Notes: a model not told the origin generated them from the sequence alone. A stretch of 64,000 nucleotides of DNA from G965220305 sp965220305 (GCA_965220305.1 OZ244817.1:3224001-3288000), one strand, 5' to 3'; shown: positions 17,189 through 26,941, counted from the stretch's first letter. Numbers and translations are program-made.

Positions 17189-18042
17189 CTATCCAGCCCA
17201 ACCCGCTGCCGGATGCTCTTCAGAATGTCCACGTTCTCCCGGTCCGGGCCCTTGCGGTTGAAGCCGGGCACTTCCAGGAAAAATGGGACGTCCTTGAAAG
17301 CCGGGTTGCCCATGATGGCCTCAAAGCCCTGCTCGCCAATGTAACCTTCGCCGATGTTGTCGTGGCGGTCGACGCCGGACCCGCACAATTGCTTGGAGTC
17401 ATTGGCGTGGACTGCCGCCAAGTTTTCCAGGCCGATGGCTTCGTCGAACTGGGCAATCATCGCCTCCACGCCTCCGGGGGTGGTTAAATCGTACCCGGCG
17501 GCGAAGCTGTGCTGGGTGTCGAGGCAGATGCGGACCCGAGGGCTATCCACCGCCTTGAGGATGGCTCCCAGCTCTTCAAACTTGGCCCCGATATGCTGGC
17601 CCATGCCGGCCATGTTTTCGATGCAGAGATAGGGGCCCTCCGGCGACTCCTCCAGGACTTTCTGGATGGCCTCCACGGTCTGGGAGAAGACTCCCTCGTA
17701 ACCGGCCCCGCCGTGGCTGCCGGGGTGAAAGATTATCCCGCCGGCGTTGATGTCGGCGGCCAGTTTCATGTAGTTGGTCAGGGAGTCCATCCCTTTGGCC
17801 AGGTTGACCTGGTTGGGGGTGCCCAAATTTATCAGGTAAATGCAATGCAGAAACACCGGCCCCAACCCGGTTTCGGCAATCTTCTCGTTATACGCAGCTA
17901 TCTCCTTCTCCGCCACCGGCTTGAAGGCCCAGCTTTGGGGAGAGGAACCAAAAATCTGGATGGTCTCGCAGCCGATGTCCACCCCCCGATCAATCGCTTT
18001 GCTGATTCCGCCCGCTGAGGATACATGCGCTCCAATTTTCAT
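17185..18042 (-). CDS. nfo: Endonuclease IV
   Basis: Zinc-dependent AP endonuclease of base-excision repair, TIM-barrel fold. 285 aa from ATG 18042, with AGGTGG 5-6 bases upstream; the in-frame GTG at 18051 is unlikely. Marks: KIGAHVSSAGGISKAIDRG, IQIFGSSPQSW, FHPGSHGG, CIENMAGMG, CLDTQHSFAAGYD, HANDSKQLCGSGVDRHDNIG and the final EVPGFNRKGPDRENV. The conserved His/Glu/Asp zinc ligands sit in these segments. Confidence 0.96.
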   Translation of the reverse strand: MKIGAHVSSAGGISKAIDRGVDIGCETIQIFGSSPQSWAFKPVAEKEIAAYNEKIAETGLGPVFLHCIYLINLGTPNQVNLAKGMDSLTNYMKLAADINAGGIIFHPGSHGGAGYEGVFSQTVEAIQKVLEESPEGPYLCIENMAGMGQHIGAKFEELGAILKAVDSPRVRICLDTQHSFAAGYDLTTPGGVEAMIAQFDEAIGLENLAAVHANDSKQLCGSGVDRHDNIGEGYIGEQGFEAIMGNPAFKDVPFFLEVPGFNRKGPDRENVDILKSIRQRVGLDS

Positions 18043-18144
18043 TAGGTCCACCTGCCTCCGTTTATTTTCCCTGGGAACGGGCTACACAGGCCTTGCTGCT
18101 GCCGGGGAAGGAGTAGCCAGTCCCAATTATACGATAGCCCTAGA

Positions 18145-18174
18145 TTGGCCTTAGCAAGCCCCCGGGACTATAAT
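18145..18174 (+). promoter_or_regulatory. Promoter of the alcohol dehydrogenase gene
   Basis: -35 TTGGCC (18145-18150), 18-base spacer, perfect -10 TATAAT (18169-18174). The ATG at 18184 is only 9 bases past the -10, so the transcript should be leaderless or nearly so. A TATAAT on the opposite strand (18131-18126) may serve nfo. Confidence 0.65.
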
Positions 18175-18183
18175 TCGGCCAGT

Positions 18184-19242
18184 ATGCGGGCATTAGTGGT
18201 TGAATCACCGGGCCGCCCACCGGGACTGTCGGTAAGAGAAGTCCCAGTGCCCCCCACGGGCCCCGGCGAGGTCCTGGTACAGGTTGCCGCCTGTGGCTTT
18301 TGCCACCACGATTTGCTGGTAATGGCCGGCGCGCTGAGGCGGGGGGTCATGCCGGGGGTAGTCCTGGGCCACGAAATATCCGGTGTCGTTCAACAGGTGG
18401 GAGAAGAAGTCGGTTCGCTACGCCCTGGCGATAAAGTGGTCAGCCTTTTGACCAACGCCTGCGGGCACTGCGACCGCTGTTCGGAGGGTAGGGAACACCG
18501 CTGCCGCAACGGACAGGGTATTGGGCACGGGTGGGACGGGGGCTTTGCCGAGTACGTGGCCCTGTCGGAACGGAGCCTGCTGCCCCTGCCGCCGGAGACA
18601 GACCTGTTGGGGGCCTGTCTGTACGCCTGCCCCATGGGCGTGGCCCTGCAGGGGGTCCAAGAAGCTGCCCGGGTCCAACCTGGTGAGACGATGCTGGTAA
18701 CCGGGGCCGGGGGTGGGCTCGGGAGCCACGCGGTGCAATTGGGCGCTGCCCTGGGGGCCCGGGTGATGGCGGTAACTTCCTCGCCGGACAAAGTGGACCG
18801 GCTGGAGGAGTTGGGCGCGGAGCAGGTACTGGAAGCCGGTCCACCTCTACCATCAAAGGGAAGCAACGACGAGATAGACTTCGGCGAGCTAGCCCTGGCC
18901 CTGACCGGGGAAGAGGGCGTGGACGTGGTGATAGACACGGTGGGGTCGCCCCTGTTCCCGTCCACCTGGCGCTGCCTGGCCCAATTCGGAAGGCTGGTGA
19001 TACTGGGGGAAATCAGCGGGCGTCCGGTGGAACTGAACTTGGCCGAGGTTATTTTTCGGGACGCTCGAATTCTCGGCTCGTCGGGAGTGTCCGCGGCCCT
19101 GGTGCGGCAGGTGGCGTCGATGGTTGCCCAGGGCCAGGCCAAGCCCATAGTCTCCAACGCCTTTCCCCTGGAAGAGGCGGCGGCGGCGTTTGAACTGGTG
19201 TCTTCCAGGAAGGCTCTGGGAAGGGTAGTGATTACTCCCTAG
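18184..19242 (+). CDS. Zinc-dependent alcohol dehydrogenase (MDR family)
   Basis: Medium-chain dehydrogenase, 352 aa. The GroES-like catalytic part has ACGFCHHDLLVMAG with the zinc Cys and VLGHEISGVVQQVG with the zinc His/Glu. The structural zinc loop is CGHCDRCSEGREHRC. The cofactor domain begins GAGGGLGSHAVQLG and continues to VDVVIDTVGSPLF. The start is ATG 18184; the frame is open from 18145, but the promoter lies in that stretch. No pathway context is given by the neighbours. Confidence 0.9.
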   Translation: MRALVVESPGRPPGLSVREVPVPPTGPGEVLVQVAACGFCHHDLLVMAGALRRGVMPGVVLGHEISGVVQQVGEEVGSLRPGDKVVSLLTNACGHCDRCSEGREHRCRNGQGIGHGWDGGFAEYVALSERSLLPLPPETDLLGACLYACPMGVALQGVQEAARVQPGETMLVTGAGGGLGSHAVQLGAALGARVMAVTSSPDKVDRLEELGAEQVLEAGPPLPSKGSNDEIDFGELALALTGEEGVDVVIDTVGSPLFPSTWRCLAQFGRLVILGEISGRPVELNLAEVIFRDARILGSSGVSAALVRQVASMVAQGQAKPIVSNAFPLEEAAAAFELVSSRKALGRVVITP

Positions 19243-19258
19243 AAGCCGGTTGCCTGAG

Positions 19259-19293
19259 AAAAAACAGGGACAGGTTGTCCGTGCCTGCCCCTG
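19259..19293 (-). terminator. Rho-independent terminator of the secDF unit
   Basis: On the - strand, a 10-bp stem with one mismatch (19293-19284 with 19274-19265) and a 9-base loop is followed directly by six T (19264-19259). This is a canonical intrinsic terminator just downstream of secF. Confidence 0.8.
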
Positions 19294-19331
19294 CTGTAGC
19301 CCGCCCAAGGAGGCGGATTGCCCGCTGGCTG

Positions 19332-20321
19332 CTATCTCCCGACCAGGTGCAACAGCGTGGCTGTCGCCGTGGCGGCAGTGCGCCGCCCCCAGGGGAAGAT
19401 GCGCCCAATCTCGCCCCGGTCCCAGATGACCAGGAACTGGCTGGCAATGAAGATTGAGCTGTAGGTGCCCACCACCACCCCGATGGCCACCACCAACAAA
19501 AGCTCCCGGATGCTGGCCCCGCCGATGAGCAGCATCGCCACCAACACCAACAGGGTGGTGGTGCTGGTGTTCAGGGAGCGGCCCACCGATTCCATGATGC
19601 TGAGGTTAATCAACGGTTGTAAGCCTCGGTCCGGGTGGCGTATCACGTTCTCGCGAATCCGGTCAAACACCACAATCGTGTCGTTGACGCTGTAACCGGC
19701 CACCGTCAGGATGCCCACTATGAACATGGAGTTGACCTCCAGGTCGATGGCGCGTCCCAGTACGGAGAAGGCCCCCAGTATAATCAAGGTATCGTGGACC
19801 AGGGCCAGTACGGCGCTGACGCCGTAGCGGTAAGCCTTGGGCACCCTCCGGAAGGCGTACCAGATGTAAAGGAGGATAAACACCGACGCCGCCAGCATGG
19901 CGAAGAAGGTGTTGCGCACCGTTTCCTGGGCGATTATGGGGGAAACCGTATCCAGGGCTACCGCCTCAATGGGGGCTACGTTCTCTTGCAGGTCGTTTTC
20001 TATCAGTTGCCGCTCCGAAAGGGCAGTCCCTTCGGCCTCCCGCAGCACCTTGGTGCGGATGAAGACCGAGCGGCTCCCCGTGCTCTGGATCAGGGCCTCT
20101 GGATGCCCCAAGACCGCCAGGCGGTTCTGAATTTCCGTCTGGGTGACGGATTCCCTGAAGGTGATGTCCATTGCCGAACCGCTGGTAAAGTCAATGCCCG
20201 GTTTCAGCCCAGAGTTGAGGGTGGACCACCCGGGCGGGATTATCATGGAGACCAGTCCCACCAGAATAATTATGCCGGAGACTAGGAAGTACCAACCCCG
20301 CTTGCCAACTATATCCAGCAC
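19332..20321 (-). CDS. secF: Protein translocase subunit SecF
   Basis: Membrane component that uses the proton gradient to help SecYEG export. 329 aa from GTG 20321. First transmembrane helix at about residues 10-32, then the periplasmic P4-type domain starting GIDFTSGSAMDITF, and five C-terminal helices with YSVNDTIVVFDRIREN, the family hallmark near residue 215. It lies 2 bases after secD and ends at the terminator 19259-19293. Confidence 0.96.
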   Translation of the reverse strand: MLDIVGKRGWYFLVSGIIILVGLVSMIIPPGWSTLNSGLKPGIDFTSGSAMDITFRESVTQTEIQNRLAVLGHPEALIQSTGSRSVFIRTKVLREAEGTALSERQLIENDLQENVAPIEAVALDTVSPIIAQETVRNTFFAMLAASVFILLYIWYAFRRVPKAYRYGVSAVLALVHDTLIILGAFSVLGRAIDLEVNSMFIVGILTVAGYSVNDTIVVFDRIRENVIRHPDRGLQPLINLSIMESVGRSLNTSTTTLLVLVAMLLIGGASIRELLLVVAIGVVVGTYSSIFIASQFLVIWDRGEIGRIFPWGRRTAATATATLLHLVGR

Positions 20322-20323
20322 GG

Positions 20324-22120
20324 TTAACGACCTCCCTGAGCTACTTGGGCCCGGCCTGTCGCCTGTCCTTGGCCGGGGACTTTCTCTGGGGTAAAGAAGC
20401 TTATTCGCCGTCCCATCCCGATCCAGGCCAGTACCTGCAGCAGGTTGCGGCTCACCACCACCGCCGTAAACATGCTGGCGACTACGCCAATCAGCAGGCT
20501 AAGGGCGAACCCGTTAATCAATCCGCCCCCCAGCCGGTTGCCGAACCACAGGAGGACGCCGCAGGTGATGATGGTGGAGAAGTTGCTATCTCTTATGGCC
20601 GGCCAGGCCCGGCTGAATCCCACCTCCATCGAGGAAGCCAGGGTACGCCCGATGCGTATCTCCTCCTTCATTCGTTCAAAGATGAGAATATTGGCGTCCA
20701 CCGCCAGACCGATGGACAAAATGAAGCCGCCGATGTGCGATAGGGTCAAAGTTATGGGGATTAGTTTGAAGGTCGCCAGCACCACCACGGCGTAGAAGAC
20801 CAGCGCCAGGGAGGCTACCAGGCCAGCCATGCGGTAGTAGACCAGCATGAAAAGCATCACCAACCCCAGTCCCACGAATCCCGCCTTTAGGCTGTTTCTC
20901 AGGGACTCGGACCCATACAGAGCGTCCACGTCGCTCTCCTGGATGAGTTTCAGGGGCACGGGCAAACGTCCCGAGTCCAATTGGATGGAAATGGTACGGG
21001 CTTCCTCCCGGGTGAAGTTGCCGGTGATAACGCTCTGACCGTTGCGTATCCAAGCCTGGGCCACCGGGGCCAACAGTTCTTCGTCGTCCAGGAATATGGA
21101 GATTCGCTTGGTGTCCACGTCTACGATGCGCTGGGTGAGGTCGGAAAAAATCTCGCTGCCGCGCCCGTCAAACTGGATGTTCACCCGCCACGCGCCGGTG
21201 TCGGGGGAGGTGGAGGCGAAGGCGTTTTCCAGGTCGTCGCCGGTAAGCCCGATGTCGGCGTCGGTGAAGGACCGGCAGGTGCGGTCATCGCAGGTGCGCT
21301 CCTTAAACTCCAACAGAGCCGTCTCTCCAATGAGGGCCTTGGCGTCTTCGATGCCTCCCCTTACCTGGAAAGACTCCACACTGCCAACATCCATCGCCAG
21401 GGCGTCCTGCAGTTCTTCACGCCGCTCCTGGCTTAGGGATACCGTCCGCAGCTTGTAGTTGCGTTCGTCCTTTTCTTCGACTACGAAATCCTCGAATCCC
21501 TGGGCCGCCAGGAACTCCTCAACGATTAGAGAACTGATGGGCTCCACAAACTCCACCGTCGTGACGGAGCCACTGGCGCCGGGAAGGTCAACGATGATGC
21601 GGTCTTCGCCGAACTGCTGCACTATCGGCTCTTCGGTGCCGAACAGGTTGACGCGGCGGTTGATAATGCTCAACACGCCTTCCATTTCGTCGGAGGTGGG
21701 CGGCAGAGTTTCGCTAACTTCGTAGGTCTCAGCAACGCCGAAATTCTGCTCCAAGGTATCCCGCAGTAGCTGCCGCTGGTCTTCGTTCAGCAGGGGGGCC
21801 TTGATACTGGCAGTGCGAAAGTCTGGAAAGCGGAAGACAAGCTCCCCCAAGTCCAACTCTGCCACGGCCTCTGTTAGAACGTCGCGGTCCACATCTTGGG
21901 CGAAAGTTGCCTCAACTCGGGTGCTGGTGTCCGCTTGGTAGACCAGGTGAGCGCCTCCCCTCAAGTCCAGGCCGAGCCGCAGCCCCAGGGGTCCGGTGCC
22001 GCCGCGGGCCAGGTTGAAGCCGGGGATGTCGATGTTTATTTCCCGAAATGCCAGGGCGGCGATGGAGATTGCCAAGATGACCAGGATCAAGATTGATAAA
22101 CGGAAACTGCGGGTGCGCAC
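20324..22120 (-). CDS. secD: Protein translocase subunit SecD
   Basis: Partner of SecF. 598 aa from GTG 22120, chosen because AGGAG lies 5-6 bases upstream; the frame is open to 22153. It contains the first helix, GLRLGLDLRGGAHLVYQAD, and a large extracytoplasmic region with VNLFGTEEPIVQQFGEDRIIVDLPG. The C-terminal helices carry LTLSHIGGFILSIGLAVDAN, including the conserved Asp of proton transport, and ILIFERMKEEIR. The periplasmic part has an additional segment with four cysteines in short order (ERTCDDRTCRS) that I do not recognise as standard. Confidence 0.96.
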   Translation of the reverse strand: MRTRSFRLSILILVILAISIAALAFREINIDIPGFNLARGGTGPLGLRLGLDLRGGAHLVYQADTSTRVEATFAQDVDRDVLTEAVAELDLGELVFRFPDFRTASIKAPLLNEDQRQLLRDTLEQNFGVAETYEVSETLPPTSDEMEGVLSIINRRVNLFGTEEPIVQQFGEDRIIVDLPGASGSVTTVEFVEPISSLIVEEFLAAQGFEDFVVEEKDERNYKLRTVSLSQERREELQDALAMDVGSVESFQVRGGIEDAKALIGETALLEFKERTCDDRTCRSFTDADIGLTGDDLENAFASTSPDTGAWRVNIQFDGRGSEIFSDLTQRIVDVDTKRISIFLDDEELLAPVAQAWIRNGQSVITGNFTREEARTISIQLDSGRLPVPLKLIQESDVDALYGSESLRNSLKAGFVGLGLVMLFMLVYYRMAGLVASLALVFYAVVVLATFKLIPITLTLSHIGGFILSIGLAVDANILIFERMKEEIRIGRTLASSMEVGFSRAWPAIRDSNFSTIITCGVLLWFGNRLGGGLINGFALSLLIGVVASMFTAVVVSRNLLQVLAWIGMGRRISFFTPEKVPGQGQATGRAQVAQGGR

Positions 22121-22163
22121 TGCTACTCCTGTTATTCTATGCCAAACACCCACCGCCGCGAGG

Positions 22164-23645
22164 TTACTTGTCGCAACGGCGGCGGGCTAGGCCAAGTCTT
22201 GGGCGATTCAGTGCCTTGGAGACGAAAGCCATCGCTTCGTCTCGGCCAGCTAACTCGCCGGCGGCCCGGGCTTCCTCGACCATTTCCAGCAGTTCTCCAA
22301 GCTGGGGCCCAGGGCCCAGGCCAAATTCCTGCATCAAGTCGTGCCCGGTGACCAATCGAGAGGGCTTCTGCACTTCAGACTGGTGGGCGCCGGTGTACAT
22401 AATGTGCCCAATCATCTTAACATGATTGCTCCACGCCAAAGAATCTAATTCAGGACCTTTTGCGGCCAAAAAATCGGCCATCGCCAGGAAAAGATTGTCA
22501 ATGGCTACATCGCCCAGGTCGCGGAAGTAGCGGTAGATGGCCCGCTGGGTGGGCCATTCCACCCCCTGACGCATGTTCCCGGGGCGCAGGTGCTGTTCGA
22601 CCATTTTGGCGACCATGCTGATGCCTCGGGTACTAAGCCGTAGCTGACTGAGCCGATGGGTCGCCATTTCCGCGCCCATTTCCGAGTGGCCCAGGAACCG
22701 GGTGCGGCCCCGGTCGTCCTCCTTCTTGGTCTGGGGCTTGGCAATGTCGTGGAGCAGGGCAGTGAGCTTGAGGATTGTGCGACGGTTATGGCCGTCGCTG
22801 ACTTCCTGGTTGAAGTAGTCAGCCAATTCGGGAGTCCAGGGAGCTACCGAATATATGCCCGAATTTTGGTGTCCCCGGGTTATCAGGTCGGCAAACTCGA
22901 CGGCATGAATCAGGTGTCCCCAAACGTCCCAGTAATGCACCCTGGGTTGGTCCACGCCCTTGGTCAAGGCCAGTTCGGGTATTACCCGGCACAGCAGGTC
23001 CAGGCGGTCCAGCACTTCCAGTTGCGCCCGCACCCCCTCGCCGGCCAGAATATCCAGGAATTCGTCGCGCACCCGCTCCGGGGCAACCCGACTTATGGCG
23101 GGGGCTGCTTCCTTGATTAGTCGCGCGGTCTCGGGCTCCAGCCGGAGCTTGAGGCTGGCGGCCAGCCGCACGGCGCGGAGCAGCCTCCCCGGGTCCTCTT
23201 GGAACACGTGGGGATTGGTTGCGCGGAGGCGCTTGCCCGCTAGGTCGGTCAGCCCGTTATAGGGGTCTATAAGGTGTTCCTGCCAACGGTCGGGACTCCA
23301 ACGGGCCAGTGGGACGGCCATAGCGTTGATGGTAAAGTCCCGGTGGGCCAGGTCCTCCTCAATGGAGCCGGAAAAACCTGCCAGGTCGATGTTCCAAGAC
23401 TCTCCATCGTCTCCCAGGGCCACCACCCTGAATACTCCGTGACTGGGACCAAGGGGCACGAAGGAGCCGCCGAGGTAGTTGGCCAGAGCCAGGGCCAGAG
23501 GTTGGGCGTCGCCGGGCACGGCCAAGTCCACGTCGTTGCCGGCGAGGGGCAACGCCTGGTCTCGGATATAGCCGCCCACCAGGTAGGCGGAGTTGACCCG
23601 GTCGGAGTTGTTGCGGCCAAAAAATTCTATCAGTTTGGTAAGCAT
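22164..23645 (-). CDS. CCA tRNA nucleotidyltransferase / poly(A) polymerase family with HD domain
   Basis: Class II nucleotidyltransferase, 493 aa from ATG 23645 (GTG 23693 is also open). The head has SAYLVGGYIRDQAL and the catalytic pair NDVDLAVPG; RRDFTINAMA-like AHRDFTINAMAVPLA and the fingers GRLLRAVRLAASLKLRLE follow. The second half has an HD domain (LTALLHDIAKPQTK, then FLGHSEMGAEMATHRL). The sequence does not decide between CCA addition, A-addition only, or poly(A) synthesis; split A- and CC-adding enzymes are known. It is located between def and secD. Confidence 0.92.
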   Translation of the reverse strand: MLTKLIEFFGRNNSDRVNSAYLVGGYIRDQALPLAGNDVDLAVPGDAQPLALALANYLGGSFVPLGPSHGVFRVVALGDDGESWNIDLAGFSGSIEEDLAHRDFTINAMAVPLARWSPDRWQEHLIDPYNGLTDLAGKRLRATNPHVFQEDPGRLLRAVRLAASLKLRLEPETARLIKEAAPAISRVAPERVRDEFLDILAGEGVRAQLEVLDRLDLLCRVIPELALTKGVDQPRVHYWDVWGHLIHAVEFADLITRGHQNSGIYSVAPWTPELADYFNQEVSDGHNRRTILKLTALLHDIAKPQTKKEDDRGRTRFLGHSEMGAEMATHRLSQLRLSTRGISMVAKMVEQHLRPGNMRQGVEWPTQRAIYRYFRDLGDVAIDNLFLAMADFLAAKGPELDSLAWSNHVKMIGHIMYTGAHQSEVQKPSRLVTGHDLMQEFGLGPGPQLGELLEMVEEARAAGELAGRDEAMAFVSKALNRPRLGLARRRCDK

Positions 23646-23730
23646 GGATGCACAGTCCTGGGCGTCGGAAGGATCGCCTTCACGAAAATACACGGGGAAG
23701 GTAGGAAGGAGGTCGGGCCAACGCCAGGTG

Positions 23731-24309
23731 TTAGCTGGCGCTGCCTTCGCTTGCGGGGGAGGACTCGTCGGGATGGCTGTGTTCTGCCGGGCTGCTGCTG
23801 CCGGTAACGCTGTTGTATTCTATATCGCCTTCGTCGTTGACGCTGAGTTTCCACAGCACGTCCGGGGAGACCAGTTTGTCGATGTAGAGCCTACCGTTGA
23901 TGTGATCGGTCTCGTGTTCCAGGGCTTGGGCCAGCAGGCCGTCTGCCTTGATGCGGATTACCTTGCCGTTCAGGTCCAGGGCCCGCGCCCTAACCCTTTC
24001 GGAGCGGCGCACCATACCCCGATAGCCCGGAATGCTCAGGCAACCCTCTTCCACCTCCCGCTCCCCCTCACGCCGGACAATTTCGGGGTTGACCAGCACC
24101 AGGGCTTCGTCCCACTCGGGTAGTTGAATAACTACCACCTTTTGCAGCGACCCCACCTGGTTAGCCGCCAGACCTACGCCATGCTCCGCGTGCATGGTCT
24201 CAATCATGTCGTCGGTATACTTCTTCAGGTTAGGGGGTATCTTGCCGACTTTCTTGGCCTGCTCGCGCAGTATGGGGTCGGGCAAGTATCTCAAAGGTAA
24301 GACCGCCAC
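23731..24309 (-). CDS. def: Peptide deformylase
   Basis: Removes the formyl group from nascent proteins. 192 aa from GTG 24309, with GGAG 4 bases upstream; a long open extension to 24492 is not protein-like. The three metal motifs are present: GVGLAANQVG, EGCLSIPG and LEHETDHINGRLYID (HExxH). After the catalytic domain there is a C-terminal tail of about 30 residues rich in Ser/Pro/Glu, absent from most homologues. Confidence 0.95.
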   Translation of the reverse strand: MAVLPLRYLPDPILREQAKKVGKIPPNLKKYTDDMIETMHAEHGVGLAANQVGSLQKVVVIQLPEWDEALVLVNPEIVRREGEREVEEGCLSIPGYRGMVRRSERVRARALDLNGKVIRIKADGLLAQALEHETDHINGRLYIDKLVSPDVLWKLSVNDEGDIEYNSVTGSSSPAEHSHPDESSPASEGSAS

Positions 24310-24466
24310 GGTACTCCACCTCAGACTCACGTTTGGGCCCGAAAGGGGCCAGACGCGATTATACCAAGCGCATCCTGAAATTGTCGAAGGGCGAGCCGTT
24401 TGGGGCCCCATGCCAGAAGAATATAGGCGGCAGGGAGAGAGGCCAGGACACGGGACGGGAGCCCGG

Positions 24467-26896
24467 CTACAGTACCTGGGCAGGGTCCACATCTATGGAC
24501 CAGTTGGCGGGCAGGTGGACCACCTCCAGGAACCGATGAAGCTGGCGTCCGCGCAGCAGAAGATGCCAACGGTACCGCCCGCGCACCCGCTCCGGCATTC
24601 CCGGGGCCGGCCCGATGACTTCAACGTCGGTCAAGCCCCGGGAGTGGATTTCCTGCCGCAGGGTACGTCCCAAGTTTGCGGCCTGACGCTGGCAGGCGCT
24701 GGCATTGGTATCCTGGTAAACCAGGTGGACCAACCGGCTGAAGGGAGGGTTTCCCTGCTCCCGTCGGGCCTGAATTTCCTGGCGGTACAGGGAGGCGTAG
24801 TCCTGGCGGGCGGCGGCAGTTATGGCGTAGTGGTCTGGGTTGTAGGTCTGGATGATGGCCTTCCCCGGGACGGGACCCCGCCCCGACCGGCCCGCCACCT
24901 GGCACAGCAGCCCAAATATGCGCTCCCCCATGCGGAAGTCGGGCAGGTACATCCCAATGTCGGCCAAAAGCACGCCGACCAGGGTCACGTTGGGAAGGTC
25001 CAGCCCCTTGGCTACCATCTGGGTGCCCACCAGCACCTGGGTATCTCCGTCAAGGAAGCGCCGCATCATGTCCGCGTCTTCCGAGCCAGTCTGGGTAATA
25101 TCGGAGTCCCAGCGGTCTATGCCCACGCCGGGCAGCAGTTCCCGCACTTCACTTTCCACCCGCTGTGTCCCGATTCCCAGTTGTCTGATGCGAGGGCCGC
25201 CGCACTGCCGGCAGCGTTGGCGGGGGCGGCTGCGGCGGTTGCAGCGGTGGCACACCATGCGTCCGTCCGCCGAGTGGTAGGTCAGGGAGACGGAGCAACT
25301 TGAGCAGGTGACGACGCTGCCGCAGTCCCGGCATTGAACGATGGGCGCGTTGCCGCGCCGGTTGATAAATAGGATGGCCTGCTGCCCCTGTGCCACGCAC
25401 TCCTTCAGGGAAGCCGCCAGTTGACGGCTGAAAATGCTGCGGTTCCCATCCTGAAGCTCCCGTCGCATGTCGCAGACTTCTACAGTTGCCAGTTGGGGCC
25501 TTCCCTCAGGGCCGGATGGACCAACCCGGTCCGGCAGCTCCAACAGATGGTGGCGGCCCTGCCGGGCGTGGTAGTAGGTCTCCACGTCGGGAGTGGCGCT
25601 GCCCAGCACCACCACCGCGCCGGTCAGCCTGGCCATTTCCTGGGCGACGGTGCGGGTGTGATAGAAGGGCAACGCCTCATCCTGCTTGTAGGTCCACTCG
25701 TGTTCCTCGTCGATGACGACGATGCCGAGGTGCGGCACCGGCGCGAACAGGGCGCTGCGCGGCCCCACCACTACATCGTAATCGCCGTCGCGAATTCTCC
25801 ACCAGCGGTCAAACTTCTGCCGGTCGGCCAGCCTGCTGTGTAACACGGCCACCCGTCCGGGGAAGCGAGCGTCCACTCGTCCGACCGTCTGGGGGGTGAG
25901 GGCTATTTCCGGCACCAGAAATATGGCCTGCTTTCCCTGGGCAACCACCCGTTCCATTGCCCGGAGGTACACCTCGGTCTTGCCGCTTCCGGTGACTCCG
26001 TGGAGTAAGAAACTGCGGGGTTGAAACTCGGGGTTGTCAATTGCCCGGCCAATACGGTCCAGGGCGTCGGTCTGGGCAGGGGTGAGGGTCAAGGCCGGGA
26101 GTGTCGGACTTGGCGTGATGACGTCGGCCCCAGCGGTAGTCTCTCGCACCCACTCTTCGGCCAGCAGTCCCTTTTCCACCAGGGCGTTTGCCATGCCGGA
26201 GCCGAACTGCTTATTTGCCAGGGGAAAAGGGTATCCTCCCGAGTGGGAACGGACTGCCTCCAGCAGGGCCTTCTGCTTCGGGGAGACGGAAGTTGATGAC
26301 GTTATTCCCTCGCTTCCGTTTGGGAAGCTGGCTACGGGAAGCAAGTAGCGCTGGTAGCGGAAAGTCCTGGGCCGCGGCAGGTCAACCCGTCGCGTTGTCG
26401 TGCCCGCCTCAACCATCCTGTCCAGTTCCCGGTGACCGTTCCGGCCCAGCAGTTTCACGAATTCGGCTTCGCTGAGATGGGACTTGGCGGCCAGGGTCTG
26501 CAATGCTTCACGGGCCTGGGGGCGGAGGGATTCCAGTTGGGACTCTTCCAGCCTTGCCGCGCTGATTCGTGAACGCACTTGGGCCTTGAACCCCGGAGGT
26601 AGCATCAATTCGATGGCCGAGTAGAGGGGGCACAGGTAGTACTCGCTCAGCCAGGATGCGAGTTTCAATCCGAGAGGCCCCACCAAGGGGGATGGCTCCA
26701 CGGGCTGGAGAATGTCCCGGGTAACCTCCACCTGGGGGGTCTCGGACAGCCGCATTATCAGCCCCTGGGTGACGCGGCGACCAAAGGGCACCCATACCAG
26801 TTGGCCCGGCTCCACAGTGAAGCGCGTCGGGATGCTGTAGGAGAAGGTGCGCCCCTGGCCCACCGGCGCGTCAACGGCTACTTCTGCGTATCTCAT
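24467..26896 (-). CDS. priA: Primosomal replication restart helicase PriA
   Basis: 3'-5' helicase restarting stalled forks. 809 aa. The N-terminal DNA-binding domain begins YAEVAVDAPVGQGRTFSYSI. Walker A is GVTGSGKTEVYLRAME, the DEAH-like box is VVIDEEHEWTYKQDE, and VLGSATPDVETY is motif III. A zinc-binding module has four CxxC pairs starting VQCRDCGSVVTCSSCSVSL and ending CRQCGG. The C-terminal helicase motifs include VGTQMVAKGLDLPNVTLVG and QVAGRSGRG. It is 157 bases upstream of def on the same strand. Confidence 0.96.
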   Translation of the reverse strand: MRYAEVAVDAPVGQGRTFSYSIPTRFTVEPGQLVWVPFGRRVTQGLIMRLSETPQVEVTRDILQPVEPSPLVGPLGLKLASWLSEYYLCPLYSAIELMLPPGFKAQVRSRISAARLEESQLESLRPQAREALQTLAAKSHLSEAEFVKLLGRNGHRELDRMVEAGTTTRRVDLPRPRTFRYQRYLLPVASFPNGSEGITSSTSVSPKQKALLEAVRSHSGGYPFPLANKQFGSGMANALVEKGLLAEEWVRETTAGADVITPSPTLPALTLTPAQTDALDRIGRAIDNPEFQPRSFLLHGVTGSGKTEVYLRAMERVVAQGKQAIFLVPEIALTPQTVGRVDARFPGRVAVLHSRLADRQKFDRWWRIRDGDYDVVVGPRSALFAPVPHLGIVVIDEEHEWTYKQDEALPFYHTRTVAQEMARLTGAVVVLGSATPDVETYYHARQGRHHLLELPDRVGPSGPEGRPQLATVEVCDMRRELQDGNRSIFSRQLAASLKECVAQGQQAILFINRRGNAPIVQCRDCGSVVTCSSCSVSLTYHSADGRMVCHRCNRRSRPRQRCRQCGGPRIRQLGIGTQRVESEVRELLPGVGIDRWDSDITQTGSEDADMMRRFLDGDTQVLVGTQMVAKGLDLPNVTLVGVLLADIGMYLPDFRMGERIFGLLCQVAGRSGRGPVPGKAIIQTYNPDHYAITAAARQDYASLYRQEIQARREQGNPPFSRLVHLVYQDTNASACQRQAANLGRTLRQEIHSRGLTDVEVIGPAPGMPERVRGRYRWHLLLRGRQLHRFLEVVHLPANWSIDVDPAQVL

Positions 26897-26941
26897 GTTG
26901 CAGCCACCGGGCTACTGCTGGGGGCGAGAAGGGGTGCGGGG

